From Pseudomonas gessardii (GTDB taxonomy: Bacteria; Pseudomonadota; Gammaproteobacteria; Pseudomonadales; Pseudomonadaceae): a DNA stretch of 64,000 nt. The DNA lies in assembly GCF_001983165.1 (NCBI RefSeq), contig NZ_MNPU01000004.1, positions 1 to 64,000 of the forward strand. The letters run 5' to 3'. The notes beneath the pieces are model-generated. The model was given only the letters and a program-made list of their open reading frames with translations. It searched no databases and had not been told where the DNA came from. The position numbers were made by a program, and so were the translations under genes. This document shows, piece after piece, positions 27,322 through 36,731 of this stretch. The number at the start of each line of letters is the position of its first letter. The stretch's first letter is position 1.

Positions 27322-28269
27322 ATGAACAGTCGTGTCAGCATGATCCTGGCTGGGTTGTTATTAATCGGTGCGCTGTTCGCAGGCTATTGGGGATTGGTGC
27401 TGAGTCGTCCACCTGAACTGGCGGCCGAGCCACCGCCATCCGGCGTTTCCATGGAAAAAACCGTCACTGCCGTCGAGGACCAGACCCGTCAAGCCGTGGT
27501 GGTCCTGGTACGTGATGTGCCGCCCTATGTGGCGCTCACCGCCGCTGACCTGGCCCTGGAAAAACTGCGCACGGCACCGGCCGGCAGCTTGACCCGCCTC
27601 GACCAGGCCATTGGCCGCACCCCGTGGAGAACCCTGCATGCCGGCACCTGGCTGGATGACGCCAGCTTCAATGCCGGTGGCCCCCTGGCGCGGATGATCC
27701 GCCCTGACGAACGCGCCCTGGCGGTGGCCGTCGATGAAGTCATCGGCGCGGCTGGCCAGTTGAGCCCCGGGGATTATGTGGATGTGCTGTTGTTCCTGCG
27801 CCCGGAAGGCACCAACCCGGAGCCCTCGACCCAGATCATCGTGCCCGCCCTGCGCCTGCTCAGCGTGGGCGATAACCTCGGCCCGACCAACGATGGCAAG
27901 CCCGCCGTTGCGCCGCCCTCCACCGATGAAGAAAAAGCCCGCCAGGCCCAACGCCAGGCAAGCCCGCCGCGGACCGTGGTGCTGGCCGTGCCGCAACCGT
28001 TGATGAGCCGCTTGATGCTGGCCACCAGTGTCGGCGCCTTGCGCCTGGCCGTACGCAGTGCCGATGAACAGCTGTTGAGCCAATACTGGGCCGGCAATAA
28101 CGAGGCCCCCGCCAAGCTGCAAAGCGCCAATCGCGAGCTGTACCAGTTCACTCAACTGGCCATGGCCGGCGCCCCCAAAAGAGTCGCCCAAACCGGGAGC
28201 GCCAACGAATCCAGGCGTGCCGGCATCGAGGTCATACGCGGCAACCAAGCGACCCAACAAAATCCCTGA
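27322..28269 (+). CDS. rcpC: Tad pilus assembly protein RcpC/CpaB
   Basis: A 315-residue CpaB-family protein. One N-terminal membrane span (ILAGLLLIGALFAGYWGLVL) is followed by a periplasmic part with an SAF-like domain (VVLVRDVPPYVALTAADLALEKL) and the RcpC domain (MIRPDERALAVAVDEVIGAAGQLSPGDYVDVLL). CpaB helps to assemble or stabilise the outer-membrane secretin of the Tad system. First gene of the main tad operon, with GGGAG upstream of the ATG; the secretin gene follows after 19 bases. Confidence 0.92.
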   Translation: MNSRVSMILAGLLLIGALFAGYWGLVLSRPPELAAEPPPSGVSMEKTVTAVEDQTRQAVVVLVRDVPPYVALTAADLALEKLRTAPAGSLTRLDQAIGRTPWRTLHAGTWLDDASFNAGGPLARMIRPDERALAVAVDEVIGAAGQLSPGDYVDVLLFLRPEGTNPEPSTQIIVPALRLLSVGDNLGPTNDGKPAVAPPSTDEEKARQAQRQASPPRTVVLAVPQPLMSRLMLATSVGALRLAVRSADEQLLSQYWAGNNEAPAKLQSANRELYQFTQLAMAGAPKRVAQTGSANESRRAGIEVIRGNQATQQNP

Positions 28270-28288
28270 TTGAACAAGGATGCCTTGA

Positions 28289-29491
28289 ATGCCCCATCGT
28301 CTCGCACCTGCGTTCACGCACATGGCCTGGGCCCTGATGCTGTCCGGCCTGCCGGTTGGCCTGGCATTCGCCGCCCCGGACAGTTGCAGCAACCTGGGCG
28401 TCCTGCCGGCCGTGGTCGAGGTCAGCGAAGGTTTGCAACAAACCCTGCAATCGCCGGTGGCGATTACCCGCCTGGCCATCGGCGACCCGAAAATCGCCGA
28501 TGTGCACCTCAACGGTGATCGTGGCTTCCTGCTCACCGGCATTGCCTCCGGGGCCACCAGCCTGATGGTCTGGACCCACTGCTCCAGCGCCCCGCGCCAG
28601 AGCATGGTGTTCGTCAAGGGCAAGGCCAATTCCAGCCTGACCAGCCTGGCCCTGGCACCGTCCGACGATCCGTCCCTGCCCAGCCAGGTGCAGACCGATA
28701 TCCGCTTTGTCGAAGTCAGCCGCACCAAACTCAAGGAGGCCAGTACCTCGATCTTTGGCGGCACCCGCAACTTCCTGTTCGGCAGCCCGCGCACAGCCGG
28801 GGGGGCCCTGCCCCTGGATAACGAAAGTTTTAATATCGGCATCGGCGGCGGGCGCTTTTCGGCGATGATCAATGCCCTGGAACGCAGCGGCTTTGCCTAC
28901 ACCCTGGCGCGGCCAAGCCTGGTTGCCATGAGCGGGCACAGCGCGACGTTCCTCGCCGGCGGCGAAGTGCCGATCCCGGTGCCCAGTACCGGCAGTAACA
29001 CCATCTCCATCGAGTACAAAGAGTTCGGTATCCGCCTGACCCTGACCCCGACCGTGATCGACCGCACGCGGATTTCCCTCAAGGTCGCACCGGAAGTCAG
29101 CGAACTGGATTACGCCAACGCCCTGCAGGTAGAAGGCATCCAGGTGCCCGCCCTGACTGTGCGCCGCACCGACACCACGGTGTCCCTGGCCGATGGCGAA
29201 AGCTTTGTGATCAGCGGCCTGATCAGCAATAACAACCGTTCCACCATCAGCAAGTTTCCAGGCCTGGGCGACATCCCGATCCTCGGTGCGTTTTTCCGCG
29301 ACAGCAACGTCAGCCGCGAGGAAAAAGAGCTGCTGATGATCGTCACCCCGCACCTGGTCCAACCCCTGGCCGCCAACGCCCGCCTGCCCTCCCTGCCCGG
29401 GGAAAAACTGCGCAACTACGACCCCAACTGGTATCGCCTGTACTTCCTGGAAAACGGCAACTTCGACCGACGTACAGGACTTTCCCAATGA
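28289..29491 (+). CDS. rcpA: Tad secretin RcpA/CpaC
   Basis: A 400-residue type II/III secretion-like secretin, near the length of P. aeruginosa RcpA. A signal peptide ends near LAFA-APDSC; a BON/pilus N-terminal domain (QSPVAITRLAIGDPKIADVHL) precedes the C-terminal secretin domain (about 205-375) with the characteristic VPALTVRRTDTTVSLADGES and GLGDIPILGAFFR motifs. It forms the outer-membrane ring through which the Flp fibre leaves. The stop overlaps the tadZ ATG (ATGA). Confidence 0.93.
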   Translation: MPHRLAPAFTHMAWALMLSGLPVGLAFAAPDSCSNLGVLPAVVEVSEGLQQTLQSPVAITRLAIGDPKIADVHLNGDRGFLLTGIASGATSLMVWTHCSSAPRQSMVFVKGKANSSLTSLALAPSDDPSLPSQVQTDIRFVEVSRTKLKEASTSIFGGTRNFLFGSPRTAGGALPLDNESFNIGIGGGRFSAMINALERSGFAYTLARPSLVAMSGHSATFLAGGEVPIPVPSTGSNTISIEYKEFGIRLTLTPTVIDRTRISLKVAPEVSELDYANALQVEGIQVPALTVRRTDTTVSLADGESFVISGLISNNNRSTISKFPGLGDIPILGAFFRDSNVSREEKELLMIVTPHLVQPLAANARLPSLPGEKLRNYDPNWYRLYFLENGNFDRRTGLSQ

Positions 29492-30681
29492 GCGATAACC
29501 TGAGCCAGACGTTCCTGGCAATCACCCGCAACACCACCGACCTGGAATGGCTGCAAGGCGCCCTGGCGCCCCTGGGCCAAGTGGTCAGTGCCGGGGGTGG
29601 CAGCCTCGATGAGCTACTGGCCCTGGTGGACGTGACCTTCGCCAACCTGGTGTTCGTGGGCCTGGACCGTGAGCATGTGGTGGCCCAGAGCGCCTTGATC
29701 GAGGGGGCCCTGGAAGCCAAGCCGATGCTGGCGATCGTTGCCCTGGGCGACGGTATGGACAACCAACTGGTGCTCAACGCAATGCGCGCCGGGGCGCGGG
29801 ATTTTGTTGCCTATGGCTCACGCTCCAGTGAAGTCGCCGGCCTGGTGCGACGCTTGAGCAAGCGCCTGCCACCGGTGGCCCACAACACGCACCTGGGTGG
29901 CCTCACCGTGTTGTATGGCACCCAGGGCAATGCCGACGGCGCCCTGCTCGCCAGCCACCTGGCCATGGTGGTGCAAAAGAGCGGCCAACAAACCCTGCTG
30001 CTGGACCTGGGCTTGCCCCGGGGCGACAGCCTGGCCCTGCTGGGCCTGGAAAGCGCGTTCAACTTTGGCGATGCCTTGCGCCATTTGCGCCGCCTGGACA
30101 CCACCCTGATCAACAGCGCCTTTACCGCCACCGACGGCGGCCTGCGCATCCTCGCCTACAGCGAAGGCGACGAGCCGCTGGAAATGACCAGTGCCGCCGA
30201 GCTGTACATGCTGCTCAGTGCCTTGCGCCAGCACTTCCAGCACATCGTAGTGAACCTCACCGGCCAGCGCGACAGCGAAGCCCTGCGCACCTTCGTCAGT
30301 CACTGCGACAAACTTCTGTGGTGCACCGACCAGAACGTCCTCGACTGCCGGCGCAACCTGGCGGTGCTCAATCAGTGGCGGGAAAAAGGCATGAAGCTTG
30401 ATCATGCCAAGTTGCTGGTCGACCGCTACCTCAAAGGTGCTGCGCCAGATACCGAGGCCCTGGAAAAGAGCTTCGGCCTGGAAGCCATCGCGGTGTTGCC
30501 GCTCAGCGCCGAGGTCCGCCTGAATGCCAAGAACCAGGGGCAGACCCTGTTCAGCCTGGCGCCGCGAGAACCCCTGACGCAGCACCTCAAGACCCTCGGC
30601 GAACGCCTGGCCAAACGTACCGAGGGCCTGGAAAAACCTTCCCCCCGCTGGTTCACGCGGCTGTTGGGGAGCGCCAAATGA
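29488..30681 (+). CDS. tadZ: TadZ/CpaE-like pilus localisation ATPase
   Basis: A 397-residue protein with an N-terminal receiver-like domain (about 1-135) without an intact phospho-acceptor site and a C-terminal MinD/ParA-like domain. The P-loop is degenerate (YGTQGNADGALLASHLA lacks the lysine), as often in TadZ; LLDLGLPRGDSLALLGLE corresponds to the switch region. TadZ places the pilus machine at the pole. Overlaps both neighbours by 4 bases, so translation is coupled. Confidence 0.88.
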   Translation: MSDNLSQTFLAITRNTTDLEWLQGALAPLGQVVSAGGGSLDELLALVDVTFANLVFVGLDREHVVAQSALIEGALEAKPMLAIVALGDGMDNQLVLNAMRAGARDFVAYGSRSSEVAGLVRRLSKRLPPVAHNTHLGGLTVLYGTQGNADGALLASHLAMVVQKSGQQTLLLDLGLPRGDSLALLGLESAFNFGDALRHLRRLDTTLINSAFTATDGGLRILAYSEGDEPLEMTSAAELYMLLSALRQHFQHIVVNLTGQRDSEALRTFVSHCDKLLWCTDQNVLDCRRNLAVLNQWREKGMKLDHAKLLVDRYLKGAAPDTEALEKSFGLEAIAVLPLSAEVRLNAKNQGQTLFSLAPREPLTQHLKTLGERLAKRTEGLEKPSPRWFTRLLGSAK

Positions 30682-31949
30682 GCGGCGAAAACCTCTTCGG
30701 CACACCCACTCGCGGGCTGGGTAGCGCCGTGGATAACGACGGCCTGAAACTGGTGCTGCACCGCTACATCATCGACGCCATCGAAGAGTCGGGGAAAAAC
30801 CTGCTAGAGGGGTCGCGCCAATCCCTGGCGCAATTTGTCATCGACAAGGTGTCCGAATACATCACGCGCATGCACCTGGCGATTTCCCGCTATGAAATGG
30901 AGCGCCTGGCCGAGGAAATCGTCGATGAGCTGACCGGCTTCGGCCCGCTGGAAGTGCTGTTGCGCGACCCCTCGGTGACCGAGATCCTGGTCAACGGCCC
31001 GCACCGGGTGTTTGTCGAACGGGACGGCCTGCTGCACCAGAGCGACCTGCGCTTTATCGACGCCCACCATGTGGAGCGGGTCATGCAACGCATCCTCGCG
31101 CCGCTGGGCCGGCGCCTGGATGAGTCATCGCCGATGGTCGATGCCCGGCTGCCCGATGGCAGCCGGGTCAACGCGATCATCCCGCCGATTGCCCTCGACG
31201 GCCCGTGCCTGTCGATTCGCAAGTTTCGCAAAGACATGCTCAAGAGCAGCGACCTGGTGGCGATGCAGACCATCGACCAATCGATCTTCGAGTTTTTCCA
31301 GGAGGCGGTGGGCAAGCGCTGCAATATCCTGATCAGCGGCGGCACCGGCACCGGCAAGACCACCCTGCTCAATATTCTCAGCCAGTTGATCAACCCCCAT
31401 GAACGCCTGGTGACCATCGAAGACGTCGCCGAACTGCAACTGGGCCACCCCCACGTGGTCCGCCTGGAAACCCGCCCGCCCAATGCCGAAGGGCACGGCG
31501 AGGTGAAGGCCAGCGACCTGATCCGCAACGCCCTGCGGATGCGCCCGGACCGCATCATCCTCGGCGAGATCCGCGGTGTGGAAGTGCTGGATGTGATGAC
31601 CGCCATGAACACTGGCCACGACGGTTCCATGAGTACCGTGCACGCCAACAATGCCCAGGACGCGCTGTTGCGCCTGGAAACCCTGGTGGGCCTGACCGGC
31701 CGCGCGATCGCGGAGAAAACCCTGCGCCAGATGATCTGCGCGGCGCTGGATGTGGTGATCCAGTTGACGCGCCTGCCCGATGGCCGGCGTTGCGTCAGTG
31801 AAGTGGTGGAAGTGGTGGGGGTACGCGATGACGTGTATGTCACCAACACCTTGTTCCGCCATGACCGGCGCACCGGCTTCGGCTTCCTGCGCGAGGCCAT
31901 CAACCCGGCGGGTGAAAAGCTGCGCCGCGAATCCGCCCTGCCGTTATAG
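30678..31949 (+). CDS. tadA: Tad pilus ATPase TadA/CpaF
   Basis: A 423-residue secretion ATPase of the PilT/VirB11 superfamily. Walker A is SGGTGTGKTTLLN (about residues 220-232), the Asp box is VTIEDVAELQL, Walker B is PDRIILGEIRG and the His box is MSTVHANNAQDALLRLE. It powers both extension and retraction of the Flp pilus from the cytoplasmic face, working with TadB and TadC. The ATG overlaps the tadZ stop; tadB follows after 10 bases with an AGGAG box. Confidence 0.95.
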   Translation: MSGENLFGTPTRGLGSAVDNDGLKLVLHRYIIDAIEESGKNLLEGSRQSLAQFVIDKVSEYITRMHLAISRYEMERLAEEIVDELTGFGPLEVLLRDPSVTEILVNGPHRVFVERDGLLHQSDLRFIDAHHVERVMQRILAPLGRRLDESSPMVDARLPDGSRVNAIIPPIALDGPCLSIRKFRKDMLKSSDLVAMQTIDQSIFEFFQEAVGKRCNILISGGTGTGKTTLLNILSQLINPHERLVTIEDVAELQLGHPHVVRLETRPPNAEGHGEVKASDLIRNALRMRPDRIILGEIRGVEVLDVMTAMNTGHDGSMSTVHANNAQDALLRLETLVGLTGRAIAEKTLRQMICAALDVVIQLTRLPDGRRCVSEVVEVVGVRDDVYVTNTLFRHDRRTGFGFLREAINPAGEKLRRESALPL

Positions 31950-31959
31950 GAGCGTCACC

Positions 31960-32841
31960 ATGACCGGCGCCATCCTGATGTTCAGCTGCGTGATCCTGAT
32001 TGGCGTGTCGGTGCACCTGTTCCTCAGTGGCCTGCACCAGGCGCAAACCGACCGGGTCCTGGAACGGCTCGCCAAAGGCCAGCCATTGTTGGCCGAAGAG
32101 CGCGGCCATTGGGTCGGCCTGGAGCACATGTTCCAGCGCGCGGGCCTGGGCAAGCCCACCGACCGCCTGGGCCTGTGGCTGACCGGCTGGATGCTGGGCG
32201 CAGCCCTTGGGTTCCTGGTGTGGAGCTGGGCCGGCCTGTTCGCCATGGCCTTGCTGCCGCCCTTGTTGCTGCGGCTGTACATCGCCTGGCGCTATCGGCG
32301 GCGGGTCAAGCGGATGATCGAGCAGTTGCCGCAAGTGCTCGACCATACCGTGCGCAGCCTGAAGTCCGGGCGCACCCTGGCCGACGCCCTGCTGGGGGCC
32401 ATCGACAGCACCGAAGAGCCCTTGAAGCCCGCCATGGCACGCATCCAGCGCAACGTGCAATTGGGGGTCAGCCTGCCCGACGCCGCCAGTGACTTCGCCG
32501 AATTCTACGAACAGGACGAGTTGCGCATGCTTGCCCTGGGGCTGAAGGTCAACCACCGCTACGGCGGCAACGCCAGTGACTTGCTGGAGAACCTGATCAA
32601 GGTCATCCGCGAACGGGAACAAGGCGCCCGGCAATTACGCGCCATGACCGGCGAGACGCGGGTCACCGCGTTTGTGCTGGCCGGCATGCCGATTGCGATG
32701 GTGGGGTATTTCATGCTGATCAACCCCGGCTACCTGCTGACCATGTGGAACGACGACAGCGGCCGCTACATGCTGCTGGCCGCGCTGACCATGCAGGTGC
32801 TGGGCTGCCTGACGATGTGGCGCATGTTGCGGAGTATTTGA
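31960..32841 (+). CDS. tadB: Tad inner-membrane platform protein TadB
   Basis: A 293-residue GspF/T2SF-family membrane protein. Hydrophobic spans lie at the N-terminus, at about 70-110 and at the C-terminal 50 residues; the T2SF domain contains QLPQVLDHTVRSLKSGRTLADALLGA. It forms, with TadC, the membrane platform that couples the ATPase to subunit insertion. The in-frame ORF runs upstream into tadA, but the ATG at 31960 with AGGAG 7 bases before it is the clear start. Confidence 0.92.
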   Translation: MTGAILMFSCVILIGVSVHLFLSGLHQAQTDRVLERLAKGQPLLAEERGHWVGLEHMFQRAGLGKPTDRLGLWLTGWMLGAALGFLVWSWAGLFAMALLPPLLLRLYIAWRYRRRVKRMIEQLPQVLDHTVRSLKSGRTLADALLGAIDSTEEPLKPAMARIQRNVQLGVSLPDAASDFAEFYEQDELRMLALGLKVNHRYGGNASDLLENLIKVIREREQGARQLRAMTGETRVTAFVLAGMPIAMVGYFMLINPGYLLTMWNDDSGRYMLLAALTMQVLGCLTMWRMLRSI

Positions 32842-32842
32842 G

Positions 32843-33730
32843 ATGGTCTTGCTGATCAGTGCCTTGTTGTTCCTGGCTGCGCTCGTGCTGATCGTCGGCC
32901 AGTGGCTGACCCAGCGCCGCCGCCTGCGCCTGGTCAACCAACGCCTGCAAGGCCAGTTGGTGCGCGGCGACCGCCTCGGCACCCTGCTCAACCAGTTTGG
33001 TAACAGCCAGTTGGCCCAGCGCTCGGTGAACATGGATAACGAAACCCAGGTCCTGCTCAACCGCGTGGGCTGGCGCAAGGCCAATCAACGCGCGATCTTC
33101 GCCGCCTGCCAGATTGGCGTGCCGCTGGTGCTGGCCGGCGTGATCCTGGTGGGCGAGAGCTTGCTCTTTCCCAATGCCGACTCCCCGTGGATCGCGCCCC
33201 TGCTCGGCCTGGGCGTGGGCTACCTGATCCCCAAGCGCGTCCTCGCCAGCGTGGCCAAGGCCCGCCAGCAGCAAATCTCCCGCGAGGTGTCGACCTTTAT
33301 CCCGCTGCTGCGCATCCTGTTCGAGTCGGGCATGGCGGTTGAACAGTCTCTGCGCGTGCTCAGTGTTGAAGCGCAGCGCCTGCTGCCGGCGCTGACCCAG
33401 GAACTGCGGTTGATCCTGGCACGGGTCGACTCGGGCCTGGAGCTGGGCGAGGAACTGGGCAAGACCGCCCGGTTGCTGGCCGTGGACGAGTTCACCGACA
33501 CCTGCATCATTCTCCAGCAACTGATCCAGCAGGGCGGCGGCGCCATGAAGTCGCTGCTGGCCCTCAAGCAACTGCTCGACGACCGCCGCTTGACCCGTTT
33601 GCAGGAGTTCATCTCGAAGATGTCGGCCAAGATGTCGGTGGTGATGATGGTCTTCCTGTTTCCCGCTTTATTGATTGTGCTGGGGGGGCCGGCATTCATT
33701 GCGATCTCCCGGGCCCTGAGCAGTTTTTGA
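32843..33730 (+). CDS. tadC: Tad inner-membrane platform protein TadC
   Basis: A 295-residue GspF/T2SF-family protein, paralogue of TadB. Membrane segments lie at 1-20, about 90-130 and 265-290; the T2SF core includes STFIPLLRILFESGMAVEQSLRVLS. It begins 1 base after the tadB stop and is followed 10 bases later by tadD, so it belongs to the same message. Works as second half of the inner-membrane platform. Confidence 0.92.
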   Translation: MVLLISALLFLAALVLIVGQWLTQRRRLRLVNQRLQGQLVRGDRLGTLLNQFGNSQLAQRSVNMDNETQVLLNRVGWRKANQRAIFAACQIGVPLVLAGVILVGESLLFPNADSPWIAPLLGLGVGYLIPKRVLASVAKARQQQISREVSTFIPLLRILFESGMAVEQSLRVLSVEAQRLLPALTQELRLILARVDSGLELGEELGKTARLLAVDEFTDTCIILQQLIQQGGGAMKSLLALKQLLDDRRLTRLQEFISKMSAKMSVVMMVFLFPALLIVLGGPAFIAISRALSSF

Positions 33731-33740
33731 GGAGCGCGCG

Positions 33741-34439
33741 ATGAAAGCACTGATTGCAGGCCTGGGCCTGCTGATGCTCGGCGGCTGTGCCAGCAACGGC
33801 CAGACGCCCTGGGCGGCACTGATGACCCCGGGCAGTTGCGCCAAGCCCAGCGCCGAACAGGAGCTGTCATTGAACCTGGCCGACGACATGGCCAACGAAG
33901 GGAAGATGCACGCCAGCCTGGCCAACCTGCAAAGCCTGCCGGAGTCTTTGCCGCAAGTGCGCCAGCGCAAGGCCAAGGTCTACCGCCTGCTCGGGCGCAG
34001 TGAAGCGCAACCGCTGTACCGCAGCCTGCTGGGCACCTGCATGGCGGCCGAAGGGGAACACGGCCTGGGGCAACTGGCGGCGGCCCAGGGTGACAACGCC
34101 CAGGCCCTGGCCCATATGCAACGGGCGGCGCAACTGGCGCCCACCGATGAAAAAATCCGCAACGACCTGGGGGTGGTCTACCTCCACCAACGGCGCCTGG
34201 AAGAGGCACGCTTTGAGTTCATGACGGCCATGGAGCTCAAGCAAAGCGATCAACTGGCGGCCGTCAACCTGGTGACCCTGTTGATCTACCAGGACAACTG
34301 GGGGCAGGCCGCGCAACTGGCCAGCCAGGTGGGCCTGAGCCCCGAACAGGTCACCGAGGCCCAGGCCCGGGCCGAGAAACTCAAAACCAAGGGCCAGGTG
34401 GCGGCGGCCAGCGATGCCCCGCCCGTACTGATCAAATAA
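33741..34439 (+). CDS. tadD: TadD tetratricopeptide-repeat lipoprotein
   Basis: A 232-residue lipoprotein with signal and lipobox LGGC (cysteine 17), then TPR-like helical pairs (about 60-190, for example GQLAAAQGDNAQALAHMQRAAQL and NDLGVVYLHQRRLEEARFEFM). TadD-type pilotins support secretin assembly or localisation in the outer membrane. Spacing of 10 bases from tadC shows co-transcription. Confidence 0.88.
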   Translation: MKALIAGLGLLMLGGCASNGQTPWAALMTPGSCAKPSAEQELSLNLADDMANEGKMHASLANLQSLPESLPQVRQRKAKVYRLLGRSEAQPLYRSLLGTCMAAEGEHGLGQLAAAQGDNAQALAHMQRAAQLAPTDEKIRNDLGVVYLHQRRLEEARFEFMTAMELKQSDQLAAVNLVTLLIYQDNWGQAAQLASQVGLSPEQVTEAQARAEKLKTKGQVAAASDAPPVLIK

Positions 34440-34458
34440 GCGCTTGAAGGAGCCGCTG

Positions 34459-34725
34459 ATGAAAATCCATTACCTCACCAGCCTGACGCTGCTGGCCCTG
34501 CCCCTGACGGTACTGGCCATCGAGCCGGGGCCCTCGTCCAAGGCCCAGCAGGAAACCGAGCACTGGCTGGGCCTGCAAGTCAGCGGGCAAGCCGCCTCAC
34601 CCACGGTGCAAAGGGCAACGTCTGCCGAGCGCGAGCTGGCCATGCAACGCTGGATGGAAAGCAAAAAGTTCGCGATCCCCGAAAAATTCAACGAGGACGG
34701 CGCCAGCTCGGACGACAGCAAATAA
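34459..34725 (+). CDS. DUF3613-type small exported protein of the tad operon
   Basis: An 88-residue protein with signal peptide (MKIHYLTSLTLLALPLTVLA) and a short conserved part, TEHWLGLQVSGQAA...AERELAMQRWMESKKFAIPEKF, that matches the DUF3613 family regularly found as the last gene of Pseudomonas tad operons. AAGGAG lies 6 bases before the ATG. The molecular role is unknown; the position suggests a pilus-assembly accessory. Confidence 0.8.
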   Translation: MKIHYLTSLTLLALPLTVLAIEPGPSSKAQQETEHWLGLQVSGQAASPTVQRATSAERELAMQRWMESKKFAIPEKFNEDGASSDDSK

Positions 34726-34744
34726 GCCCCGGCACTGGAGAACC

Positions 34745-34833
34745 TGTGGGAGCGGGCTTGCCCGCGATAGCGGCGTGTCAGCCAGCAAATCTGTCACTGA
34801 CATACCGCTATCGCGGGCAAGCCCGCTCCCACA
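34745..34833. repeat. REPIN
   Basis: Two inverted REPs (TGTGGGAGCGGGCTTGCCCG... and its complement) joined by a 30-base centre. It lies between the convergent DUF3613 and pprB genes. Confidence 0.9.
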
Positions 34834-34850
34834 TGGCTGTACGCAAAGCT

Positions 34851-35621
34851 TCAGTGCGCCGTCACCCGCTGGCGCAAGGCCGAGTTGCTCGGCGACAGCG
34901 CCAACGCCAGTTGGGTACGGTTGTGCATATGGGTCAAGCGCAACACCTGGGACACGTACAGCTTGACCGTGTTCTCGGTAATCCCCAGCTCACAGGCAAT
35001 CTGGTAGTTGGTCTGGCCCTTGCCGACCAACCGGGCAACATCCAGTTGCCGGGGGGACAGCTGATTGAAGATCGCCGGCACCTCCAGGCGCTCGGCCTCC
35101 TCGCCCTCGGCTGGCGGCGTCGGGCCGCGACGGACCTTGTCCAGGTCCTGGTACAGGTCGTCGATGGATTCAGAAAGATATTGCAGCTTCTGGTTCAAAT
35201 TCCCCAGATGCAGGTTCTTGTGGCGCTCTGCCAGGGCGGCTTCCTGGCGTTGCAGGCCTTCGAGCAACTCATTGAGGTTGATGGGTTTCTGGTAGTAATC
35301 GGAGATGCCCACGCGCAAGGCCTTGATCACGTCCTGCTTGTCGGCCCGGCCGGTCAACATGATGGCCTCGAAGGCCCGCTGCTTGCCGGCGATTTTCTGC
35401 AAGGCCTGCACCAGCTCGATACCATCCATGTCGGGCATATGCAGGTCACACAGCACCAGGCCGATCTGCGGGTCTTCACTGAAACGTTGCACCGCCTGCT
35501 GGCTGGAACCACACGGGACACAGCGATAACCGCTGCTTTCAAGAAATTCGCAAAGCTCCTCCACAATCAGCGGCTGATCGTCGACCACGAGCACTTTTAC
35601 TGCAGACGTAAGCTTGTTCAC
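34851..35621 (-). CDS. pprB: PprB-like response regulator (REC + LuxR HTH)
   Basis: A 256-residue two-domain regulator. The receiver (1-125) has DD at 14-15, phospho-acceptor D59 in LVLCDLHMPDMDG and K111 in YYQKPIN. A coiled-coil-like linker follows (ERHKNLHLGNLNQKLQYL), then a LuxR/FixJ-type HTH (about 188-248, NYQIACELGITENTVKLYVSQVL). The start is GTG with GGAG 6 bases upstream. By homology and position it is PprB, the activator of flp-tad genes that receives phosphate from PprA. It lies convergent to the tad operon. Confidence 0.9.
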   Translation of the reverse strand: MNKLTSAVKVLVVDDQPLIVEELCEFLESSGYRCVPCGSSQQAVQRFSEDPQIGLVLCDLHMPDMDGIELVQALQKIAGKQRAFEAIMLTGRADKQDVIKALRVGISDYYQKPINLNELLEGLQRQEAALAERHKNLHLGNLNQKLQYLSESIDDLYQDLDKVRRGPTPPAEGEEAERLEVPAIFNQLSPRQLDVARLVGKGQTNYQIACELGITENTVKLYVSQVLRLTHMHNRTQLALALSPSNSALRQRVTAH

Positions 35622-35747
35622 GCGCTACTCCATGCCTGGCAAGCCAAAGATTGACCTATCCGTTCCGAAGAACCTTCCTACTTGCTTGTGTAAATAAACT
35701 TAGACGTACTTTCCGACTATGTATATAGCGCTACAGAGCGCCCACGA

Positions 35748-36221
35748 CTAATGGAGCCACAACCAGGCCAGGGTAAAACCCACTAGCAGAAACGGCGCAA
35801 AGGGCAGTTTCCTTGACGGCTCCACCACCAGATAGCCCAGGCGCGCTCTAACGCCTTGACTGGCAAGGGGCAACAGTCGCGGCCCATAGACCAGCCAGGC
35901 CATATTCGCCACGCCGGCGCCGACCAGCGACCACAACAGGTAGGTGGAATCCGACGCCAGCGCCAACGCCGCGAGCAACTTCACATCAGCGGCGCCCAGG
36001 CGCCCGAGGGCGTAGCCGGGCAGCGTCAACAGCAGCGCCAGGAAAACCGCCCACACCCCTTCAGCCCGGGAAGCCCCCAGCCATGTCGTGCCGCTCCACA
36101 GCAGGTAGAGCAACGCCAGCAGCACGGCGCCCAGGGTCAGGCGATTGGCAATCTGCCGCTGGCGAATATCCTGCACCGTACACACGCCCAACCAGACCAA
36201 CACCACAAGGCCTTGGATCAC
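35748..36221 (-). CDS. fppA: Flp prepilin peptidase FppA/TadV (A24 family)
   Basis: A 157-residue membrane protease with about 4-6 spans. The two catalytic aspartates of type IV prepilin peptidases are visible in TVQDIRQRQIAN (D18) and in LGAADVKLLAAL, the GxGD-like site. Being short, it lacks the N-terminal methylase domain of PilD, as usual for Tad systems. It processes the Flp pilins and TadE-like pseudopilins. The start codon is GTG. Divergent from the TadE-like gene. Confidence 0.9.
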   Translation of the reverse strand: MIQGLVVLVWLGVCTVQDIRQRQIANRLTLGAVLLALLYLLWSGTTWLGASRAEGVWAVFLALLLTLPGYALGRLGAADVKLLAALALASDSTYLLWSLVGAGVANMAWLVYGPRLLPLASQGVRARLGYLVVEPSRKLPFAPFLLVGFTLAWLWLH

Positions 36222-36293
36222 GTAAAAACCGTCCCTTTTTGCTGATTGATTCTATGCTGATATCAGGTAGTAACCGTCAGGGTAGTCGCAGTG

Positions 36294-36731
36294 ATGAAAA
36301 CCAGCCTCCCTAGCAAGCAAAAAGGCGCCGTCGCTATCGAATTTGCTGCGGTGTTCGTGATTTTTTTTGCCGTGTTCTACGCCATGGTCAGCTACAGCCT
36401 GCCGCTGCTGCTATTGCAGTCGTTCAACCAGGCCACCGCCGAAGCCGTGCGCCGCAGCGTGGCACTGGACCCCAGCACCCCCAACTACAACACCGCGCTC
36501 ATCCAGCGGGCGACCCAGACCGTACAAAGCCAATTGCAGTGGATCCCCGCAACCTTCCAGTTCCAGGCGGCCCATATCAACCCGACCTACACCGCGGGCG
36601 TGCTGACCGTCGAGATCAACTACCCCTCGGCCAATCTGAAGAACGTCCTGCCGTTTATTGTGCTGCCGGGCATTGGCACGGTGCCCCGGCTGCCGACCAC
36701 ACTGCACGCCCAGTCGAGCCTGCAATTTTGA
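36294..36731 (+). CDS. tadE: TadE-like minor pseudopilin
   Basis: A 145-residue TadE-family protein: N-terminal prepilin-like motif KGAVAIEFAAVF and one hydrophobic helix (VIFFAVFYAMVSYSLPLLLL), then a periplasmic domain. Such pseudopilins are cut by FppA and needed for pilus formation. The ATG at 36294 is one codon after a GTG; either might be used. The gene overlaps pprA: the last T of its penultimate codon and its stop form the TTGA that starts the kinase gene, which indicates coupling of the pseudopilin and the sensor. Confidence 0.8.
   Translation: MKTSLPSKQKGAVAIEFAAVFVIFFAVFYAMVSYSLPLLLLQSFNQATAEAVRRSVALDPSTPNYNTALIQRATQTVQSQLQWIPATFQFQAAHINPTYTAGVLTVEINYPSANLKNVLPFIVLPGIGTVPRLPTTLHAQSSLQF

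Noticed and set aside
29488..30681. TadZ as an inactive pseudogene because the P-loop lysine is missing
   Set aside because: A degenerate P-loop is common in TadZ/CpaE proteins, the gene is full length and coupled to intact neighbours.
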